A DNA stretch of 11,521 nt. Source: Betaproteobacteria bacterium HGW-Betaproteobacteria-2 (GTDB lineage Bacteria > Pseudomonadota > Gammaproteobacteria > Burkholderiales > Methylophilaceae). A model generated the notes under the pieces. That model was not told the DNA's origin and ran no database searches. It saw only the letters and a program-made list of their open reading frames with translations. Shown here piece by piece: positions 7,201 to 11,521 of this stretch. How positions within the stretch are numbered: position 1 is the first letter of the stretch; each line of letters starts with the position of its first letter. Both the position numbers and the translations under genes were made by a program. The DNA lies in the NCBI GenBank assembly GCA_002842255.1, contig PHCM01000029.1, forward strand, positions 1 to 11,521, written 5' to 3'.

Positions 7201-7247
7201 GTCGGGTTCGCGCTGCAAAGCGCCCATTTTACCCCGCCGGACCGGAG

Positions 7248-7880
7248 TTACGCCAATCTGGGGAACAATCCCTGCAGACCGTGTGCGATGAACTCGACCG
7301 CCATCGCGGCCAGAATCAGGCCCATGAGGCGGGTGACGACGTTGATGCCGATAGTGCCCATGCGTGCGGCGATGGTGGTGGACAGGCTCAATGCCAGCCA
7401 GACGATCAGGCAGATGACGCCAATCGGGATCACCAGTGAAAACTGGTTGAGCAGTCCCGGATTCTGTTGGGCGGCGATGATCATGCTGCTGATGGCGCCG
7501 GGGCCGGCCAGCAGGGGAATGCTCAAGGGGACGATGGCGATCGCTTCGCGGTCGGCGACGGCTTCGGCTTCCTCTTTGGTCTGTCTGGCCTCGCTCAGTT
7601 TTCCGTGCATCATCGAGATGGCAATCAGCATCAGCAGAATGCCGCCACCGACCTCGAAGGAGGGGATGCTGATGCCGAAGAAGGCGAGGATCTTGTCGCC
7701 GAGCATGGCGGAAATCGCAAGTACCAGAAAAACGGTGAAGGCGACGATTTTGGCGATGCGTCTTCTGTCGTGCGTGGACCAGCCCTCGGTCGCGCCTATG
7801 AATATCGGGACGCTGCCGATCGGATTGACGATGGCAAACAGCGCGATACCGATTTTGAACAAATAGGCCCATTCGAGCAT
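7248..7880 (-). CDS. MarC-family integral membrane protein (YhgN/YchE-like)
   Basis: This is an inner-membrane protein of the MarC family, 210 residues, whose biochemical function is not established. The old link of MarC to antibiotic resistance has not held up. I see six hydrophobic segments at about 5-27, 43-65, 72-92, 115-137, 147-169 and 183-205. The two halves repeat a signature, NPIGSVPIF (19-27) and LLAGPGAISSM (123-133), as is usual for the family. GGGILLMLIAISMMHG (78-93) is the conserved third segment. A charged cytoplasmic loop (about 94-112, KLSEARQTKEEAEAVADRE) joins the halves. The start at 7880 gives the full first segment. It leads the minus-strand set marC-nudJ-mnmA and diverges from maf. 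A GATAAT at about 7909-7904 could be its -10, but no good -35 fits. Confidence 0.93.
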   Translation of the reverse strand: MLEWAYLFKIGIALFAIVNPIGSVPIFIGATEGWSTHDRRRIAKIVAFTVFLVLAISAMLGDKILAFFGISIPSFEVGGGILLMLIAISMMHGKLSEARQTKEEAEAVADREAIAIVPLSIPLLAGPGAISSMIIAAQQNPGLLNQFSLVIPIGVICLIVWLALSLSTTIAARMGTIGINVVTRLMGLILAAMAVEFIAHGLQGLFPRLA

Positions 7881-7960
7881 AGGTGAAATCTTTCAGTTTG
7901 GGTATTATCGGTCTTGCCCTGACCATTCTAAGTGACTTCGGCGGAAACGTCATACGCATC

Positions 7961-8557
7961 ATGAAAAACGCTATTTATCTGGCATCACAATCTCCCCGGC
8001 GCAAGGAAATACTGCAGCAGCTGGGCTTGCACAGCATCGTCCTGCCCTCCGATGTGGACGAGTCCGTGCGTGCCGGCGAACTGCCGGAAGCTTATGTGCT
8101 GCGCCTGGCGCACGAGAAGGCCATGATGTGCCGGCAGGTGCTGCTACGGGATGGCAAGCCAATATTGCCGATTGTCGCTGCGGATACCACGGTCTGCGTC
8201 GATGGTGCCATCCTCGGCAAGCCGGAAAATGAACAGGATGCCTGCAATATGCTCAAAAGCCTGTCCGGACGGTGTCACGAAGTGCATACTGCGGTGGCCG
8301 TGGCGAGCGCTGATGCGATTGAAACGGCGCTATCGACCACGCATGTGGAGATGGCGCCCTTGTCCGATGCCGATATACTGGCCTATATCGCCAGCGGCGA
8401 ACCCTACGACAAGGCCGGGGCCTATGGCATACAGGGCTTGGCCAGTATTTTCATCAAATCCATCACGGGCAGTTATTCCGGCGTGATGGGACTGCCGGTC
8501 TTCGAGACGGCTCAACTTTTAAGAAACGCAGGAATCGAGTTGTTGAAGCATGAGTGA
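7961..8557 (+). CDS. Maf-like nucleoside triphosphate pyrophosphatase (YhdE type)
   Basis: Maf proteins hydrolyse non-canonical or surplus nucleoside triphosphates to monophosphates. The YhdE type acts on dTTP/UTP and modified pyrimidine nucleotides, and has been linked to cell division control. It is 198 residues. LASQSPRRKEIL (7-18) is the phosphate-binding start motif. D75 in VAADTTV (72-78) is the catalytic base. GKPENEQDA (86-94), LSGRCHEVHT (101-110), DKAGAYGIQG (150-159) and GSYSGVMGLP (170-179) match the YhdE branch. A GTG at 7883 would add 26 residues, but the family begins at about MKNAIYLASQSPRR, so I chose the ATG at 7961. It overlaps rng by 8 bases. In E. coli yhdE is likewise next to rng. 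Many betaproteobacteria have rsfS-rlmH before maf; here marC diverges instead. Confidence 0.95.
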   Translation: MKNAIYLASQSPRRKEILQQLGLHSIVLPSDVDESVRAGELPEAYVLRLAHEKAMMCRQVLLRDGKPILPIVAADTTVCVDGAILGKPENEQDACNMLKSLSGRCHEVHTAVAVASADAIETALSTTHVEMAPLSDADILAYIASGEPYDKAGAYGIQGLASIFIKSITGSYSGVMGLPVFETAQLLRNAGIELLKHE

Positions 8558-10001
8558 AGAGATTCTAATCAATGTAACGCCGCAGGAAACCCGTGTAGCG
8601 ATCATGGAGCAGGGCGTCGTGCAGGAGTTGCATATCGAGCGCAATGGCTCTCTCGGGCTGGTCGGCAATGTCTACAAGGGTGCTGTTTGCCGGGTGTTGC
8701 CGGGCATGCAGTCGGCCTTTGTCGAGATCGGTCTGCAACGTGCCGCATTTTTGCATGTGGCCGATATGCTGGAATGCAGTGGCGACCACAGCGAGAAAAC
8801 CATCCAGGAGGTGTTGCAGGAAGGCCAGCCGCTGATCGTGCAGGTGATCAAGGAACCGATAGGTACCAAAGGCGCGCGCCTGACGACACAGATCAGCATC
8901 GCCGGCCGTTTTCTGGTCTACCTGCCGCAACAGGAACACATCGGCGTGTCGCAGCGCATCGAGGACGAAGCCGAACGCGATCTGCTGCGGGATCGCCTGC
9001 TCAAGTTGCTGCCCGAGGACAGGGAAGGCGGCTACATCATACGCACCATGTCGGAAACGGCGAGCGATGAAGAACTGCTGGCGGATATCGATTACCTGCA
9101 AAAGGTCTGGCGCAATATCCAGGAATCCAGCAAGACGGCGGCCAATCGTTCGCTGGTATTCCAGGATCTGAACCTGCCCATGCGCGTCCTGCGTGACGTG
9201 GTCAGTGCTGATACTGACCGCATTCTGGTCGACTCGCGCGAAACCTATGAAAAGCTGGTGGAGTTTGGCGAGCAGTACGCACAGCGTGCCGTGCAACGGC
9301 TGGAACATTATCAGGGCGTGCGTCCGTTGTTCGATATGTACAACGTTGAAAACGAGATCCGCAAGGCGATGGCGCGCAAGGTCGAGATGAAGTCAGGCGG
9401 TTATCTGATCTTCGATCAGACAGAAGCACTGACGACGGTCGATGTGAATACCGGCAGCTTCGTCAACGGCAAGTCGCTGTCAGATACCATCTTCAAGACC
9501 AATCTTGAAGCGGCGCAATGTATTGCGCGGCAGCTGCGGCTGAGAAACCTCGGTGGCATCATCATCATCGACTTCATTGATATGGATGAAGATGAGCAGC
9601 GCGCCGCAGTGCTGGAAGAGCTCAACAAAAAACTGGCGAAGGACAGGGCGCGCACCTGGGTCAGCGGATTCTCTGTGCTGGGTCTGGTCGAAATGACACG
9701 CAAGCGCACCCGTGAAAGCCTCGCCCACATGTTGTGCGAACCGTGCGCGGCCTGTCAGGGCCGCGGCGAACTGAAGACTGCGCAGACCGTCTGCTATGAA
9801 ATTCTGCGCGAACTATTGCGTCATGCGCGGCAGTTCAGCGCGAGAGAGTTCCGCGTTATCGCATCGCCCAAAGTGATCGATTTGTTGATGGATGAGGAAT
9901 CGCAGAGCCTCGCCAACCTGTCGGACTTCATCGGCAAGCCGGTGTCGTTGCAGGCTGATCTGCAGTATGCGCAGGAGTCGTTTGAAATCGTGCTGATGTA
10001 G
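8550..10001 (+). CDS. rng: Ribonuclease G
   Basis: RNase G is a single-strand endoribonuclease that matures the 5' end of 16S rRNA and decays some mRNAs. It belongs to the RNase E/G family. At 483 residues it has the RNase G length and lacks the long RNase E C-terminal scaffold. The S1 domain spans about 36-120 (VGNVYKGAVCRVLPGMQSAFVEIG). The 5'-sensor/RNase H-like region follows. The DNase I-like catalytic part has D298 in TVDVNTGSFV and D341 in IIIIDFIDMD, matching RNase E D303 and D346. The Zn-link is CEPCAACQGRG (396-406), with C399 and C402 as the metal pair. It starts inside maf with an 8-base overlap and no clear Shine-Dalgarno (AGGA is about 17 bases off), so coupled translation is likely. 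The protein ends only 18 bases from the converging dynamin-like gene. Confidence 0.97.
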   Translation: MSEEILINVTPQETRVAIMEQGVVQELHIERNGSLGLVGNVYKGAVCRVLPGMQSAFVEIGLQRAAFLHVADMLECSGDHSEKTIQEVLQEGQPLIVQVIKEPIGTKGARLTTQISIAGRFLVYLPQQEHIGVSQRIEDEAERDLLRDRLLKLLPEDREGGYIIRTMSETASDEELLADIDYLQKVWRNIQESSKTAANRSLVFQDLNLPMRVLRDVVSADTDRILVDSRETYEKLVEFGEQYAQRAVQRLEHYQGVRPLFDMYNVENEIRKAMARKVEMKSGGYLIFDQTEALTTVDVNTGSFVNGKSLSDTIFKTNLEAAQCIARQLRLRNLGGIIIIDFIDMDEDEQRAAVLEELNKKLAKDRARTWVSGFSVLGLVEMTRKRTRESLAHMLCEPCAACQGRGELKTAQTVCYEILRELLRHARQFSAREFRVIASPKVIDLLMDEESQSLANLSDFIGKPVSLQADLQYAQESFEIVLM

Positions 10002-10012
10002 CTTGTGTCAGC

Positions 10013-10028
10013 GCGGCTATCAGGCCGC
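10013..10028. other. Short GC-rich stem between converging rng and dynamin-like genes
   Basis: GCGGC (10013-10017), a six-base loop and GCCGC (10024-10028) could pair in RNA from either strand. It spans the 18-base convergent gap and the end of the GTPase gene. Without T-runs it is a doubtful terminator, noted because the gap leaves little other room for one. Confidence 0.2.
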
Positions 10029-11521
10029 TACAGCCGGGCCTGCCGCTGTGGTCATGATTCGTGGTTTTGCATCCTGCATCAGTTTCAGCAGCAGCTTGTC
10101 CAGCAAGATGCTTTGTGACTGCAGGGATGCGAGATTTTCTTCAAGTGCGCTGATGTTGTTTTGCAGTTCATCGGCGTTCTGGTGGATCTGCATCAGGGAT
10201 TTGCTGCGTTTATCCAGGTTTTCCTTGTGTTCGTCTATCTGCTGCCTCAGTGGCGCCAGCACCTGCTTCAGCCAGGTTTGTGCCTGTTTGTAGGTGTCGG
10301 CGAAAATCGCTTCAACCTGACATCCCAGACTCATGAAGAACTTTCTGATGAGAAAGTGTTTTTCCGTCATGACATTGACCGGGTCGCGGCAGAACGCTTC
10401 CGTGATTTTTTCCAGAGCGGCCATGCGCTTTGTGAATTCGGACATGTCCAGCCTGGGCGGGATGCGCGCCTCGAACTGATGGCGGCTGGCGAACAACTGA
10501 TAAAGCTGTTCCGCCTGTTGCTGGATATTGCTGCCCATGCCGTTGATTTCCTCGGCCATCTGTCTGGTCTGCTGAATCAGTTTCCTGATGCTGCGATTCA
10601 GGCCGACAGTGCTCCAGCTGTCACCGATCTCACGCTTGCTCTCCGCCAGCAGTTTCTGCAGATTCTCCTGCTCCAGCAGCTGCAGCAGTTGCTTGCCCTG
10701 GCCTGAGATCACATTGCTGCCCTGGTTAAACGTGGCGACCGAGGCATCGTAATGCTTGCGGCTCTCGCTGACTTCCGTCAGCAGGTTTTCGATGATGTCG
10801 CGATTCTTGCCTCGCAGGTTCTGCAGCTCATCGAGCTGGCTGCGCCGGTTGACCAAGCGCTGTTGGATGAAACGCCGTGAATTCTTGACCATGCTGCTGG
10901 TTTCCATGACCAGCGTGCTGCGCAGGATGTCGTGCTTGGCGCCCACCACGTTTTCGGCCAGCATTTTTTCCACCTTCAGGATTCCGCTGCGCTCCAGCAA
11001 CTCCGTATCATGTTTGATTTTTGCCAGCAGTGCCTTTTGCGCCGATATGGCCAGTACGCTGGAAGTGTCGAGATGCAGTTGTCTGGCAGTCTGATTGATT
11101 TGCGAAATGATCTCGGCATCGACTTCGGCTTGCGTCTTTAACGCATCCCAGAGGATGTCGATCTTGTTGAGCAAGGCGATCTTGCGCCGGCAATGGTTGC
11201 CGATGTGATCGGTCCATATCTGCATATCGGATTTGGTGACGCCGGTATCGGTGGCCATGATGAAAATCACCGCATGTGCGTTGGAGATGATGTTCAGCGT
11301 CAGCTCAGGCTCGGCTCCCAGCGCATTCAGCCCAGGTGTGTCGAGGATGACCAGGCCGCTTTTCAGCAGCGGGTGAGGGAAATTGATCAGCGCATGACGC
11401 CAGACCGGGATATCGATCTTGCCCTTGGCTTGCAGAGCCTGCGTCATGACCTGGTCGGTTTCATCCCATAGCCCGACGGCACGCGCATCGTCTAGGCTGA
11501 CCTCCTTCTGTTCGATGATGG
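10020..11521 (-). CDS. Dynamin-like GTPase (bacterial dynamin family), 5' end outside the window
   Basis: Bacterial dynamin-like proteins are GTPases that self-assemble on membranes or chromosomal structures; the role of this one is unknown. The frame is open from the right edge, and codons before the internal ATG at 11447 read sensibly (VSLDDARAVGLWDETDQV), so the gene continues beyond 11521. At least 500 residues are visible. The G-domain G3 motif is DTPG (11342-11331), in VILDTPGLNALGAEPELT. G4 is NKID (11168-11157), in KIALLNKIDILWD. The P-loop (G1) and switch I must lie outside. After the G domain the chain is mostly helical and rich in Q, E, L and K, with likely coiled coils near RSQLDELQNLRGKNRDIIEN and in the last 90 residues (IDEHKENLDKRSKSL, LEENLASLQSQ). 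No transmembrane segment is evident. It ends in an Ala-rich AAGPAVAA. It converges on rng and has no partner gene in view. Confidence 0.88.
   Translation of the reverse strand, partial: IIEQKEVSLDDARAVGLWDETDQVMTQALQAKGKIDIPVWRHALINFPHPLLKSGLVILDTPGLNALGAEPELTLNIISNAHAVIFIMATDTGVTKSDMQIWTDHIGNHCRRKIALLNKIDILWDALKTQAEVDAEIISQINQTARQLHLDTSSVLAISAQKALLAKIKHDTELLERSGILKVEKMLAENVVGAKHDILRSTLVMETSSMVKNSRRFIQQRLVNRRSQLDELQNLRGKNRDIIENLLTEVSESRKHYDASVATFNQGSNVISGQGKQLLQLLEQENLQKLLAESKREIGDSWSTVGLNRSIRKLIQQTRQMAEEINGMGSNIQQQAEQLYQLFASRHQFEARIPPRLDMSEFTKRMAALEKITEAFCRDPVNVMTEKHFLIRKFFMSLGCQVEAIFADTYKQAQTWLKQVLAPLRQQIDEHKENLDKRSKSLMQIHQNADELQNNISALEENLASLQSQSILLDKLLLKLMQDAKPRIMTTAAGPAVAA

Noticed and set aside
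7210..7223. GCGCT/AGCGC hairpin between marC and nudJ
   Set aside because: A 5-base stem with no T-run, easily expected by chance in this GC-rich sequence; not a convincing terminator.
7226..7231. TAAAAT as a -10 for a separate nudJ promoter
   Set aside because: The only -35-like sequence (TTGGCG) is 20 bases away, outside normal spacing.
6763..7866. 367-codon plus-strand frame spanning nudJ and marC on the opposite strand
   Set aside because: Long but covers two well-supported genes and their spacer; it looks like an out-of-frame shadow with no recognisable motif.
7883..7960. 26-residue hydrophobic extension of Maf from a GTG start, possible signal sequence
   Set aside because: Maf proteins are cytosolic and begin just before the LASxSPRR motif. 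The extension occupies the divergent promoter spacer and uses a GTG without a ribosome site.
7201..7962. N-terminal extension of NudJ to 401 residues
   Set aside because: The frame stays open through marC, but the extension is Arg/His-rich shadow of the MarC coding sequence. The NudJ family begins at MIWKPN (7200).
1..11521. tRNA/rRNA genes, CRISPR arrays, insertion sequences, prophage or toxin-antitoxin modules
   Set aside because: I looked for cloverleaf arms, regularly spaced repeats, transposase-like proteins and small paired genes and saw none; the window is nearly filled by ordinary chromosomal genes.

Overview
The window is dense bacterial chromosomal DNA: ten protein genes, intergenic gaps of at most about 135 bases, and no RNA gene, mobile element or CRISPR array that I could see. 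Protein style and gene order suggest a betaproteobacterium of moderately high GC. The clues are the NadC GGGQNQR motif, a GspE/PulE ATPase beside nadC, an acetolactate synthase with a GEG cofactor motif, a maf-rng pair and a nudJ-mnmA pair. A Nitrosomonadales/Burkholderiales-type origin is a guess from family resemblance, not a measurement.

Left part (1-4947, all minus strand): nadC (NAD synthesis) is followed after 8 bases by a GspE/PilB-like secretion or pilus ATPase whose Shine-Dalgarno overlaps the nadC stop codon. A 135-base gap then holds a candidate promoter and an interrupted inverted repeat. It leads into ilvB-ilvH, the two subunits of acetolactate synthase for branched-chain amino acids. 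ilvH runs off the left edge.

Middle (4948-7880): a divergent spacer with a palindromic TATAAT and a 14-base tandem repeat separates nadC from a plus-strand YibF-like glutathione S-transferase. That gene converges on a minus-strand set, marC-nudJ-mnmA. In it, a MarC-family membrane protein precedes a NudJ-type Nudix phosphatase that overlaps the tRNA 2-thiouridylase MnmA by 4 bases. The nudJ-mnmA pairing is also known from E. coli.

Right part (7881-11521): diverging from marC are maf (YhdE-type nucleotide pyrophosphatase) and rng (RNase G), overlapping by 8 bases, again an order shared with E. coli. rng converges within 18 bases on a minus-strand dynamin-like GTPase. That gene's 5' end, including the P-loop, lies beyond the right edge.

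Most of the window is conserved housekeeping DNA. I did not find a convincing new multi-gene system. The least ordinary items are the truncated dynamin-like GTPase, the nadC-coupled ATPase with a half-conserved MshEN-like N-terminus, and the regulatory structures ahead of ilvB and nadC.
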